NCBI RefSeq assembly: GCF_000744835.1
Contig: NZ_JQMS01000001.1
Span: 496,001 to 560,000, forward strand
DNA from: Flavobacterium sp. 83
GTDB taxonomy: Bacteria > Bacteroidota > Bacteroidia > Flavobacteriales > Flavobacteriaceae
DNA length: 64,000 bases
Reading direction: 5' to 3'
Part shown: piece by piece, positions 36,252 to 44,949 of the stretch
Position numbering within the stretch: the stretch's first letter is position 1
Layout of the letters: the number at the start of each line of letters is the position of its first letter
The notes under the pieces: generated by a model
The model's database searches: none
What the model was told of the DNA's origin: nothing
The model's input: only the letters and a program-made list of their open reading frames with translations
Made by a program: the position numbers and the translations under genes

Positions 36252-38334
36252 CAGCTAAATCTTTTGCTCTGTATTTTTCTATTTTATCAAAAAAGGCAAC
36301 TCCTTCTTGAATGTATTTTTTTGCAAATTCCTCAGAAGGCTCATTCGCTTTAATTTGATATACTAACTCTTTGAAAGTTGAATCCAATTCGATTTTATTA
36401 CTTTCGATAAAAACAGTATCAAATAAGTCGATAATTCCAGCGTGGTGATTTGTTTTTTGGTTTTCAGCCAATAATATTGCTTTCGCTCCATTTACAAAAC
36501 CTGCATATGCCAAATAAATTGCATCCGACCATTTTGCTTCTTCGAAAGCTTCTTGCGCGAAAATCATTTTATCTTTAGCCTCAAATATCAAAGTAGCCAC
36601 TAAATCAATGACAACACCCGCACATTCTCCTACTCCAACTGCTTTTACGTAGTTATCGGCATTACCCCAATCTACAAAATCAGCTTCAGTCAGGTTAGTC
36701 AAATCAGCTAATGGTTTCAAGAATTCATAGAAATATTTCTCTCCTTTGGCATCGTAATAATTCAAGAATGATTGTCCGTTTCCATTGGCATCAAAATCAT
36801 TTAAGATAAAACGCAACGCATCTGGTCCTCTTCTACTTGGGATTTTAATTACTTTATCAGAAAAACGTCCTACTCCATTTCCTAAATTTCCTCCACCTAA
36901 CAATACCTGAAGTGCTGGAGCAACTAGTTTTCCTGCATTAATTGACATTCCTTGGAAACCAATTTCAGACATATTATGTTGCCCGCAAGCATTCATACAA
37001 CCGCTAATTTTAATAGTGATTTCTTGATTGTTGCTGTATTGTGGGTATTCTGTTTTTAATACTCTTTCTAATTCATCTGCAATACCAGTACTACTTGCTA
37101 TACCTAAATTACAGGTATCTGTACCCGGACAAGCCGTGATATCTCCGATAGTGTCATATCCTAAAGCAACAAAATCCAATTTTGCTAATTCTTGGTAAAA
37201 GAACGCTAGATTTTCTTCTTTAATATTACGTAAAACGATGTTTTGTCTTAATGAAAAACGCAACTCATTAGCCCCGTAATTTTTAATCAAATCTGCTAAT
37301 AATCTTGCTTTGTCAGTATAAAAATCTCCTAAAAGCACTTTGACACCAATAGCCACATAACCTGTTTGTTTTTGTGCAATCACATTTGATTTTTTCCAAG
37401 CTTCAAAAGCTTCAACATCACCAATCGTTACTGATGGCACTGCTAACAAAGGTTCTGTAATTGGTCCTTCAAAAGCGGTAGTGTCAATTTCGTAAGTATG
37501 AAAAGGCAAGGCTTTTTTCTCTTCGTCAACCAAACGTAAAAATTCATCACGCCCTAAGTCTTTGATTAAAAACTTCATACGTGCTTTCAAACGTTTTGCT
37601 CTTTCGCCATAACGGTCAAAAACTCTAATTATACCTTCTGCTGTAGGGATAATTTGATTCACCGGTACAAATTCTGAAAGCAATTCAGCGTGACTTGGTT
37701 GAGAACCTAAACCACCGGCAAACATTATTTTGAACCCTTTTTCACCATTTACAATTTTCGGAATAAATCCTAAATCGTGTAAATAACTCAAAGCAGTATC
37801 TTTATCAGAAGAGGAGAATGATATTTTGAATTTACGTCCCATTTCTTGACAAATTGGGTTACGCAATAAATATTGAAACAAACCGTGTGCATAAGGTGAT
37901 ACATCAAATGGTTCGTCAACATCTACACCGGCTAATTCGCTTCCAGTAATATTACGCACTGTGTTTCCACAAGCTTCTCGCAAAGTGATATCATCTTTGG
38001 CTAACTCAGACCAAAGCTCCGGTGTTCTGTCTAAACTTACATAGTGAATTTGAATATCCTGACGGGTAGTAATGTGTAAACGTCCCGTAGAATATTTATC
38101 TGACACTTCAGTAATTCTCTTCAATTGCTCGCTAGTCACTTTTCCGTATGGCAATTTAATACGAATCATTTGCACGCCTTCTTGACGTTGACCGTAAATA
38201 CCACGTGCCAAACGAAGACTACGAAAACGCTCATCGTCAATTTGTCCACTTCGGAATGAATGAATTTTTTTCTCTAAATCGATAATCTCTTTTTGAACAA
38301 TCGGATCTTCTATTTCGGTTCTAAAACTTTGCAT
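36244..38334 (-). CDS. siroheme sulfite (or nitrite) reductase with C-terminal HEPN-like domain
   Basis: This 696-residue protein is a ferredoxin-type siroheme/[4Fe-4S] reductase followed by an extra domain. Cluster ligands are Cys402 and Cys408 (CPGTDTC) and Cys446 and Cys450 (CMNAC). Two ferrodoxin-like half domains are visible (TTRQDIQIHY, about 89-98; LRQNIVLRNI, 362-371). The reductase part ends near 545. Residues about 575-690 (YLAYAGFVNGAKAILL ... KTNHHAGIIDLF) resemble a HEPN domain. Operon context (CysH, CysD, CysN, siroheme genes) favours sulfite over nitrite. The function of the tail is unknown. Confidence 0.9.
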   Translation of the reverse strand: MQSFRTEIEDPIVQKEIIDLEKKIHSFRSGQIDDERFRSLRLARGIYGQRQEGVQMIRIKLPYGKVTSEQLKRITEVSDKYSTGRLHITTRQDIQIHYVSLDRTPELWSELAKDDITLREACGNTVRNITGSELAGVDVDEPFDVSPYAHGLFQYLLRNPICQEMGRKFKISFSSSDKDTALSYLHDLGFIPKIVNGEKGFKIMFAGGLGSQPSHAELLSEFVPVNQIIPTAEGIIRVFDRYGERAKRLKARMKFLIKDLGRDEFLRLVDEEKKALPFHTYEIDTTAFEGPITEPLLAVPSVTIGDVEAFEAWKKSNVIAQKQTGYVAIGVKVLLGDFYTDKARLLADLIKNYGANELRFSLRQNIVLRNIKEENLAFFYQELAKLDFVALGYDTIGDITACPGTDTCNLGIASSTGIADELERVLKTEYPQYSNNQEITIKISGCMNACGQHNMSEIGFQGMSINAGKLVAPALQVLLGGGNLGNGVGRFSDKVIKIPSRRGPDALRFILNDFDANGNGQSFLNYYDAKGEKYFYEFLKPLADLTNLTEADFVDWGNADNYVKAVGVGECAGVVIDLVATLIFEAKDKMIFAQEAFEEAKWSDAIYLAYAGFVNGAKAILLAENQKTNHHAGIIDLFDTVFIESNKIELDSTFKELVYQIKANEPSEEFAKKYIQEGVAFFDKIEKYRAKDLADA

Positions 38335-38421
38335 CTTTTTTAGCTTTTAGCTATTAGCTTTGGGCTTTTAGCTGTTAATCTATATCTTTTAACTTTTTTA
38401 TTTTTTTAGCAAAAGCTAAAA

Positions 38422-39666
38422 TTATTTTATAAAACCAACTCCCGCTGTTGTATTGGTTGCAGCATCTATTAAGATAAAAGCACCGTTTGATTTGTTGTCC
38501 GTATAGGCATCAAAATAAATGGCTTTGCTCAATTTAATAGTTACTTCTCCAATTTCATTTATAGCTAATTGAGTCGCTGGAGTTGTTCCAGAATAATCAG
38601 TTGCAATTACATTTTTCACACTATCAATTTTTGCCAAAACTCGATTGCTATTGTGCTGTACATAATATTTTGCACCTGCCACTAATTTTTTACTGTCCAT
38701 CCAACAAACAGTTGTTGTGATGTCTTTTTCAATTTTAGGAAGTTCATTAGATTTCACAATCATATCACCTCTTGTAACATTGATGTCATTATCTAATTCT
38801 ATAGTGATAGAAGAACCAGCCGTAGCTTCATCAAATTGCTTATCAAAAAAGTGAATATTTGTTACTGTAGATTCTGTTAAAGAAGGAAGTACCGTAACGG
38901 CATCTCCTACTTTAATATTGTTCCCGTATAATTTCCCAGCATATCCTCTAAAATCGTGATATTCCTCTGTTTTTGGTCTGATAACTGTTTGAACAGGGAA
39001 ACGTGCAATTCCGTTTTCGTAAATATCATTTGGTTCCAATGATTCCAAATGTTCCAAAACCGTCTGTCCTGTGTACCAAGGCATATTTTCTGATTTATCG
39101 GCAACATTACCACCATTGATTGCACTTAGTGGAATATAACTTACATTCTGTTCTTTGAAAGCGCTTTTTGCATTTAATGCCTGAAAGTCTGCTTTAATTT
39201 TATTGTAAACTTCTTCTGAATAATCAACTAAATCCATTTTGTTTACTGCAACAATTACATCTTTTACTCTCAATAAATTATTGATAAAAAAGTGACGGTA
39301 CGTTTGCTCGATAACTCCTTTACGAGCATCAATCAAAATAATTGAAACTTGTGAAGTTGAAGCTCCGGTAACCATGTTACGTGTATATTCAACGTGACCT
39401 GGAGTATCGGCAATGATGTAACTTTTCTTTGCAGTCGAAAAATAAATGTGAGCCACATCAATCGTGATTCCTTGTTCTCTCTCAGCAACCAAACCATCGG
39501 TAGCCAATGAGAAATCTAAGTAATCGTATCCTTTTTGCTTGCTGCTTTTTTCTATTGCTTCAATCTTATCTGTAGTCAACGATTTTGTATCGTATAATAA
39601 TCTCCCGATTAATGTACTTTTTCCGTCATCTACACTTCCTGCTGTTGCTATTTTTAAAACTTCCAT
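38422..39666 (-). CDS. cysN: sulfate adenylyltransferase subunit 1 (GTPase)
   Basis: This 414-residue EF-Tu-like GTPase couples GTP hydrolysis to APS formation by CysD. GTPase motifs are GSVDDGKSTLIGRLL (10-24), DTPGHVEYTRNM and NKMDLVD. Two beta-barrel domains follow. There is no C-terminal APS kinase (CysC), matching an APS-reducing CysH. It is third in the operon, 160 bp after cysD. Confidence 0.95.
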   Translation of the reverse strand: MEVLKIATAGSVDDGKSTLIGRLLYDTKSLTTDKIEAIEKSSKQKGYDYLDFSLATDGLVAEREQGITIDVAHIYFSTAKKSYIIADTPGHVEYTRNMVTGASTSQVSIILIDARKGVIEQTYRHFFINNLLRVKDVIVAVNKMDLVDYSEEVYNKIKADFQALNAKSAFKEQNVSYIPLSAINGGNVADKSENMPWYTGQTVLEHLESLEPNDIYENGIARFPVQTVIRPKTEEYHDFRGYAGKLYGNNIKVGDAVTVLPSLTESTVTNIHFFDKQFDEATAGSSITIELDNDINVTRGDMIVKSNELPKIEKDITTTVCWMDSKKLVAGAKYYVQHNSNRVLAKIDSVKNVIATDYSGTTPATQLAINEIGEVTIKLSKAIYFDAYTDNKSNGAFILIDAATNTTAGVGFIK

Positions 39667-39825
39667 CTGAATTTTGTTTAAAGTTTAAAAGTTTAAGGTT
39701 TCAAGTTTCCCAAAACACCTTACATACACTTCTAAATTTGATTTTTTTATTTTAAATGTTGAATTTTAAATTTTAAATGTCTCGGAACAATTCATAATTT
39801 ATAATTCATAACTTATAATTATTTT

Positions 39826-40725
39826 CTAAAAGTATCCTTGTTGTTTTCTTTTTTCCATTGCAGCTTCAGAACGTTTATCATCAATTCTGGCTCCTCTTTC
39901 AGAAATAGTGGAAGATCTAATTTCACCAACCACTTCTTGAATAGTTGCTGCATATGAATCAACCGCAGCAGTACAACTCATATCTCCAACCGTTCTAAAA
40001 CGAACAATTCTTTCTTCGATTTCCTCATCTTCTTCTTGAAACACGAAAGGAGAATGCGACCAAATCATACCATCTCTTATAAATACTTTACGCTTATGCG
40101 AAAAGTAAATAGATGGAATTTCTATTTGCTCTTGTTCGATATAGCTCCAAACATCAAGCTCTGTCCAGTTCGAAATTGGAAAAACACGTACGTTTTGACC
40201 ATTTTCAATTTTTCCGTTCAATAAATCAAATAATTCCGGGCGTTGATTTTTTTCATCCCATTGTCCAAAATCATCACGCACAGAAAAAATACGTTCTTTG
40301 GCTCTTGCTTTTTCTTCATCTCTACGAGCTCCACCAATACAAGCGTCAAATTTGAATTCTTCGATAGCATCCAATAATGTAGTCGTTTGCAAACTGTTTC
40401 TGCTTGAATATTTTCCAGACTCTTCTACAACTTTCCCTTCGTCAATAGCATCCTGAACATTACGAACAATTAATTCCAATCCTAATTCAGCTACTAATTT
40501 ATCTCTAAACGCAATAGTTTCTGGAAAGTTATGTCCTGTATCTACGTGCAACAATGGAAAAGGAATTTTAGCAGGAAAAAAAGCTTTCTGGGCTAAACGT
40601 ACCAATGTAATTGAATCTTTCCCACCAGAGAAAAGCAAAACCGGTTTGTCAAATTGAGAAATTACTTCTCTAAAAATGTATATCGCTTCGCTTTCTAAAG
40701 CGTTTGTTTTTAATATTGAACTCAT
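39826..40725 (-). CDS. cysD: sulfate adenylyltransferase subunit 2
   Basis: This 299-residue catalytic subunit makes adenosine 5'-phosphosulfate from ATP and sulfate. The PP-loop motif LLFSGGKDSITLVRLA (about 30-45) and GGARRDEEKARAKERIFS are diagnostic. The C-terminus ERGARIDDKRSEAAMEKRKQQGYF is typical of CysD. It lies 64 bp after cysH. Confidence 0.96.
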   Translation of the reverse strand: MSSILKTNALESEAIYIFREVISQFDKPVLLFSGGKDSITLVRLAQKAFFPAKIPFPLLHVDTGHNFPETIAFRDKLVAELGLELIVRNVQDAIDEGKVVEESGKYSSRNSLQTTTLLDAIEEFKFDACIGGARRDEEKARAKERIFSVRDDFGQWDEKNQRPELFDLLNGKIENGQNVRVFPISNWTELDVWSYIEQEQIEIPSIYFSHKRKVFIRDGMIWSHSPFVFQEEDEEIEERIVRFRTVGDMSCTAAVDSYAATIQEVVGEIRSSTISERGARIDDKRSEAAMEKRKQQGYF

Positions 40726-40789
40726 TTTTTTTATTTAAAGATTAAATGATTGAAAAATTAAAGATTCACAAATCATTTATAATTTATAA

Positions 40790-41491
40790 TTATTTTTGGT
40801 GTAAACCACATTCTTTATGACTCGATTCCCACGACCATCTTCCTGCTCTAATGTCTTCACCTTCGGCTATGGCTCTTGTACAAGGCGCACAACCAATGCT
40901 TACAAACCCTTTTTTGTGTAAAGCGTTTTGTGGCACATTATTATCATCAATATATTTTTGAACGTCTGCCAAAGTCCATTTCAACAATGGATTGAATTTG
41001 ATGATATTAAAATGAACATCGTATTCAAAAGCAGCCAAATCATTTCTGTTTTCTGATTGTTCCGCACGTAAGCCAGTAATCCAAATTTCATTTCCTTTCA
41101 ATGCTTTAGTCAACGGCACTACTTTACGAATAAAACAACATTCTTTTCTATTCTCAACTGATTCGTAAAAACTGTTTGGACCTTTTGTATTTAATAATTC
41201 TTCCACAGCACTAGCTTCCGGAAAAAAGGTCTTAATGTCTATTTTATACTTTTTCAAAGTCTTATGAAAAACATCATAAGTCTCTTGAAATAATCTTCCT
41301 GTATCCAAAGTAAAAATGGTAATAGGCAAATCATTTTTGGAAATTAAAGCCGTAATCACTTGGTCTTCCTGTCCAAAAGAGGTTGAAAAAACCACTTTAT
41401 CTTTGTATTCATTAGCCAAAAAAGCAAACGTTTCCTCAATAGAGAAGTTTGCTGTTTTTTCTAATAAACTAGTTACTGTTGCTGCGCTCAT
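40790..41491 (-). CDS. cysH: assimilatory adenylyl-sulfate (APS) reductase
   Basis: This 233-residue enzyme reduces activated sulfate to sulfite with thioredoxin or glutaredoxin. A PP-loop-like region is followed by Cys118-Cys119 (KECCFIRK) and Cys201/Cys204 (GCAPC). This cysteine pattern binds a [4Fe-4S] cluster in enzymes that use APS instead of PAPS. The catalytic C-terminal ECGLH contains Cys228. The absence of an APS kinase gene in the operon agrees. It is the first gene of the seven-gene operon. Confidence 0.95.
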   Translation of the reverse strand: MSAATVTSLLEKTANFSIEETFAFLANEYKDKVVFSTSFGQEDQVITALISKNDLPITIFTLDTGRLFQETYDVFHKTLKKYKIDIKTFFPEASAVEELLNTKGPNSFYESVENRKECCFIRKVVPLTKALKGNEIWITGLRAEQSENRNDLAAFEYDVHFNIIKFNPLLKWTLADVQKYIDDNNVPQNALHKKGFVSIGCAPCTRAIAEGEDIRAGRWSWESSHKECGLHQK

Positions 41492-41515
41492 TTTATTATT
41501 TTTACTATAAAATCT

Positions 41516-41540
41516 ATTACCCTATCGGTTTAGTAGATTA
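41516..41540. promoter_or_regulatory. putative operator site 1 (cysH side)
   Basis: The plus strand reads ATTACCCTATCGGTTTAGTA plus GATTA. Seventeen of 25 positions match the inverted site at 41627-41651. It overlaps the expected cysH transcription start, just downstream of its -7 element, where a repressor would block. The regulator may be the Rrf2 protein at 42619; that is inference. Confidence 0.5.
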
Positions 41541-41545
41541 CTATG

Positions 41546-41553
41546 CAAAAATA
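41546..41553 (-). promoter_or_regulatory. putative -7 element for cysH
   Basis: The minus strand reads TATTTTTG, matching TAnnTTTG, 55 bp before the cysH ATG. The upstream -33 region is a T-run without a clear TTG. Confidence 0.5.
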
Positions 41554-41626
41554 GTACTTATTTCTAAAGTAAAAAATAATATTTGATTTTTTTCGATTAA
41601 TTTTTTGTTTTTTAATTATTTTCATA

Positions 41627-41651
41627 AAGTCTACCATATCTATAGGATAAT
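41627..41651. promoter_or_regulatory. putative operator site 2 (TauE side)
   Basis: The minus strand reads ATTATCCTATAGATATGGTA plus GACTT, sharing ATTA-CCTAT-G-T---GTAGA with site 1 in opposite orientation. It overlaps the -33 region of the TauE gene promoter. Confidence 0.5.
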
Positions 41652-41665
41652 TATAAAATAGTCTT

Positions 41666-41673
41666 TATTTTTG
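41666..41673 (+). promoter_or_regulatory. putative -7 element for the TauE-type gene
   Basis: TATTTTTG matches TAnnTTTG, 14 bp before the ATG. Confidence 0.5.
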
Positions 41674-41687
41674 TCAAAAATTTTTTT

Positions 41688-42470
41688 ATGGATTTTCAAT
41701 TAGGATTAATTGTTGCAGGTTTAACAGTAGGTTTTGTAGTAGGATTGACAGGTGTAGGAGGCGGATCTTTGATGACTCCTATTTTATTATGGTTTGGTAT
41801 TCCACCAACGACTGCTGTTGGAACCGATTTATTATATGCAGCTTTTACTAAAATGGGTGGCGTGTTTGTACATCATAAAAAAGGCAATATAAATTGGTCC
41901 ATCACCGGCTGGCTTACTTTAGGCAGTGTTCCTGCAGCTTTACTAACTTTATGGATATTAAATAGTATTAAAACAGACATTTCAACTATAAATGCTGTAA
42001 TAAAATACAGTTTGGGTTGGGCGCTACTTTTCACTTCAGTAGCTATTTTATTCAAAAAGAAACTCTTAGTTTTTTCTCAAAAACATGCAGGTGATAAATT
42101 TCATAGCGAAAGTAAAACTCAAAATGTATTAACGGTAGCTATTGGTGTAATGCTGGGAGCAACTGTGACCTTGACTTCAATAGGAGCTGGTGCTTTAGGT
42201 ACAGTTACTTTATTTTTCTTGTACCCGCTTTTACCAACTCCTCGATTGGTTGGAACGGAGATTGCTCATGCTGTTCCTTTAACTCTTGTTGCAGGAATAG
42301 GACACGCTTCAATGGGAAATTTAGATTTAGGATTATTAGGACAGTTATTAATAGGGTCACTTCCCGGCATTTTTATAGGAAGTATGTTGAGTGGAAAAGT
42401 ACCTGATTTGTTCCTTCGAAATGCCATTGCAATAATGTTATTTTTTGTGGGATATAAATTGGTTTTTTAG
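41688..42470 (+). CDS. TauE/SafE (TSUP) family membrane permease
   Basis: This 260-residue membrane protein has about eight helices and the two family repeats: GLIVAGLTVGFVVGLTGVGGGSLMTP-type at the N-terminus and IGVMLGATVTLTSIGAGALG in the middle. TSUP proteins move sulfite, sulfonates or related anions. It is transcribed divergently from cysH, and both sides carry the same operator-like sequence, so it is probably co-regulated with sulfate assimilation. Direction and substrate are unknown. Confidence 0.9.
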   Translation: MDFQLGLIVAGLTVGFVVGLTGVGGGSLMTPILLWFGIPPTTAVGTDLLYAAFTKMGGVFVHHKKGNINWSITGWLTLGSVPAALLTLWILNSIKTDISTINAVIKYSLGWALLFTSVAILFKKKLLVFSQKHAGDKFHSESKTQNVLTVAIGVMLGATVTLTSIGAGALGTVTLFFLYPLLPTPRLVGTEIAHAVPLTLVAGIGHASMGNLDLGLLGQLLIGSLPGIFIGSMLSGKVPDLFLRNAIAIMLFFVGYKLVF

Positions 42471-42550
42471 TTTTATGACGAACTATTCAAATTAAAATTG
42501 ATTTTTTAATATGGTTAAAGAGTCAATTTTTCACCAAATCTCTTTTTACA

Positions 42551-42592
42551 AAAAAAGCCCAATTCATTAAATTAATTGAATTGGGCTTTTTT
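42551..42592. terminator. bidirectional terminator
   Basis: A 16-bp stem (AAAAAAGCCCAATTCA with its complement, 10-nt loop) lies between the TauE-type gene (+) and the Rrf2 gene (-), with A and T tracts on both ends. Confidence 0.9.
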
Positions 42593-42618
42593 ATTACAAT
42601 TTTATTTGACAGAACAGA

Positions 42619-43029
42619 CTAAAAAGCAATATCCGCCAAGGTATTATTTTCTAATATCATTAAGGTATTGTCTCGAACTTTCATCATCAATTTACGAACG
42701 GCACACAAAGATTCGTCTGTACAATCGTCGCATTTTTCATAAAAATTGTGACTAGCACAAGGCAACAACGCTATGGGACCTTCAAGGATGCGATAGACTT
42801 TTGCCATATCAATATCTTTCGGCTCTTTTATAAGATAGTAGCCACCTCCTTTTCCTTTTTTGGCACCTAAAAAACCAGAATGACGTAAAAGCAACAAAAT
42901 ACTTTCTAAAAACTTAATTGAAATTTGTTCTGACCTTGCAATATCAGCAATAGCAACAGGAGTTTGATTTTCTTGGCGAGCCAAAAAAGTCAATGCTTTT
43001 ATTCCGTATTTTGTTTTTTTGGAGAGCAT
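42619..43029 (-). CDS. Rrf2-family transcriptional regulator
   Basis: This 136-residue regulator starts MLSKKTKYGIKALTFLARQ and has the Rrf2 winged helix with the wing motif GAKKGKGGGYYL. Four cysteines follow (CASHNFYEKCDDC and a later SLC), a spacing reminiscent of the Fe-S-binding loop of IscR-type members. In Firmicutes the related CymR controls cysteine genes. Its position between the sulfate and methionine genes and the shared operator-like sites nearby make sulfur regulation plausible; that is inference. Confidence 0.88.
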   Translation of the reverse strand: MLSKKTKYGIKALTFLARQENQTPVAIADIARSEQISIKFLESILLLLRHSGFLGAKKGKGGGYYLIKEPKDIDMAKVYRILEGPIALLPCASHNFYEKCDDCTDESLCAVRKLMMKVRDNTLMILENNTLADIAF

Positions 43030-43106
43030 AATTGATTTTTGATTAAAGATTAAGGATTGCTGATTTTGATTTCAAAGCAATCTGAAATCTATCTTTAATA
43101 TAACAA

Positions 43107-43139
43107 CAAAAATATACTTTTTGATTTAAGAATGGCAAA
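43107..43139 (-). promoter_or_regulatory. promoter of the Rrf2 gene
   Basis: Minus strand: TTTG, 21 nt, TATTTTTG. The -7 element is exact. A leader of about 75 nt with repeated GATTAA-type motifs separates it from the start codon. Confidence 0.6.
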
Positions 43140-43143
43140 TGGA

Positions 43144-43193
43144 GATTAATGATTTTTGAGACATACTAAATATGCAATCAAAAATCATTAATC
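43144..43193 (-). terminator. 16-bp hairpin after the metZ-like gene
   Basis: GATTAATGATTTTTGA (43144-43159) pairs perfectly with TCAAAAATCATTAATC (43178-43193), with an 18-nt loop. It lies 17 bp after the stop codon and probably ends the metX-to-metZ operon, although no long T tract follows. Confidence 0.6.
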
Positions 43194-43209
43194 TTTCATT
43201 CAAAAAAAT

Positions 43210-44382
43210 TTACGAAAGTGCCTGCTCCAAATCGGCAATGACGTCTTTTACTGTTTCTAAACCTACCGAAACACGAACTAACCCATCGGTAATACTTACT
43301 GCCAAACGTTCTTCAACAGATAATTTACTATGCGTTGTTGAGGCTGGATGCGTTACAATAGTTCTGCTATCTCCTAAATTAGGTGACAACGAACACAGTT
43401 TTATTTTATCCAAGAAAGCTCTTCCGGCTTCAAGACCACCTTTGATTTCGAAAGCAACAATATTGCCACCCAATTTCATTTGTTTCTGAGCAATTGTATA
43501 TTGTGGGTGCGATTTCAAGAACGGATATTTTACCTTATTTACATTAGGATGTTGTTCTAAAAATTCAGCTACTTTCATAGCATTTTCGCAGTGTCTGTCT
43601 AAACGAATTGCCAAAGTTTCTAAACTTTTAGACAATACCCAGGCATTAAACGGTGATAAAGAAGGTCCGGTAAGTCTAGAAAATAAATAGATTTTTTGAA
43701 TCAATTCAGCATCACCAACAGTTATTCCACCCAGGACTCTACCTTGACCATCCATTAATTTTGTTGCCGAATGGACTACCAAATGCGCTCCCCATTTAAT
43801 AGGTTGTTGCAAATATGGTGTTGCAAAGCAGTTGTCGATAATCAAAATCAGATTGTGTTTTTTGGCAATAGCTCCTAGTAATTCCAAATCAATAATATCT
43901 ATTGCTGGATTCGTAGGCGATTCAGCAAAAAGAATTTTAGTATTTGGCTTGATACAACTTTCAATAGTTTCGGGTTTATTAATATCAAAATAAGTGGTTT
44001 CAATCCCCCATTTTGGAAAATAATTTACAAACAAAGAATGTGTTGCTCCAAAAACGCTTCCTGCAGAAACGATATGATCTCCCGAGTTTAACAAAGCGGC
44101 TAAGGTAGAATATACTGCCGCCATTCCGGATGCAAAAGCAAAACCAGATTCTGCCCCTTCCATTTGGCAAACTTTATTGATAAACTCGTTCGTATTCGGG
44201 TTGCTGTAACGAGAATAAATATTCCTATCTTTCTCTTCGGCAAATGAGGCACGCATATCTTCGGCATCTTCAAATACGAAACTAGAAGTTAAGTACAAAG
44301 GCACGGAATGCTCTAAATATTGAGTGCGTTCTAATTGATTGCGTATGGCTTTGGTTTCAAAACCAAATTCTTGTTCGTTCAT
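43210..44382 (-). CDS. Cys/Met metabolism PLP enzyme, O-acyl-homoserine sulfhydrylase type (MetZ-like)
   Basis: This 390-residue gamma-family PLP enzyme has the lysine in VVHSATKLMDGQGRVLGG (Lys208), YSRYSNPNTNEF near the N-terminus and IVTHPASTTHSKLS near the C-terminus. Family members include cystathionine gamma-synthase, O-succinylhomoserine sulfhydrylase and methionine gamma-lyase. Position after metX and thrA favours a biosynthetic sulfhydrylase or cystathionine synthase. It is distinct from the longer MetY at 49513, so two homocysteine-forming enzymes may coexist. Confidence 0.85.
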   Translation of the reverse strand: MNEQEFGFETKAIRNQLERTQYLEHSVPLYLTSSFVFEDAEDMRASFAEEKDRNIYSRYSNPNTNEFINKVCQMEGAESGFAFASGMAAVYSTLAALLNSGDHIVSAGSVFGATHSLFVNYFPKWGIETTYFDINKPETIESCIKPNTKILFAESPTNPAIDIIDLELLGAIAKKHNLILIIDNCFATPYLQQPIKWGAHLVVHSATKLMDGQGRVLGGITVGDAELIQKIYLFSRLTGPSLSPFNAWVLSKSLETLAIRLDRHCENAMKVAEFLEQHPNVNKVKYPFLKSHPQYTIAQKQMKLGGNIVAFEIKGGLEAGRAFLDKIKLCSLSPNLGDSRTIVTHPASTTHSKLSVEERLAVSITDGLVRVSVGLETVKDVIADLEQALS

Positions 44383-44428
44383 TTTTTTTTATTAAAAAGT
44401 TTAAAGTCTAAGTTTTAAAATGATGAAA

Positions 44429-44863
44429 TTAGATTTTGGCTAATTCCACTCCATTCAAAACTACTTTATAATGTATTGTTGCCGTTGGTTCCAATGTTTT
44501 TGAAACTGAACAGTATTTTTCGAATGATAATTGTGCTGCTTTTGCTGCTTTGTCTTCTTTGATATTGCCTTCAAGAGAAAAAACAACATGGATATCTTTG
44601 AAAGGTTTTGCTTCACCAACTTGCACGCGCTCCCCTTCAACCTCAGCTTTGAAAGAAGTAATTTCTTGACGCTGCTTTTTTAGAATCGAAATCATATCAA
44701 TCGCACTGCATCCTGCAACACCCATTAACACTAATTCCATTGGGCTTGGCCCCATATCATTCCCTCCAAAATCAGGTCTAGCATCTACATTTACAATATG
44801 TCCACGGTCATTTTTTAATTCGAAATGGAAATTTTCGTTTACTCTGTCTAATGTTATTTTCAT
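44429..44863 (-). CDS. OsmC/Ohr family protein
   Basis: This 144-residue protein shows the OsmC fold pattern: GPSPMELVLMGVAGCSAIDMISILKKQ with the first reactive cysteine, and the second in FEKYCSVSKTL. Family members reduce organic hydroperoxides. It lies between thrA and the metZ-like gene in the methionine operon, which is unusual for a stress protein but appears repeatedly, as I recall, in Flavobacteriaceae. Function here is not defined. Confidence 0.88.
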   Translation of the reverse strand: MKITLDRVNENFHFELKNDRGHIVNVDARPDFGGNDMGPSPMELVLMGVAGCSAIDMISILKKQRQEITSFKAEVEGERVQVGEAKPFKDIHVVFSLEGNIKEDKAAKAAQLSFEKYCSVSKTLEPTATIHYKVVLNGVELAKI

Positions 44864-44949
44864 TTTGTATTTTTTTTATATCTTAAATCAAAAACCCTTA
44901 CCTGAGCCTGAAAGAGCGAATAGGCAAAGCAATCTATAATCTTAAATCC

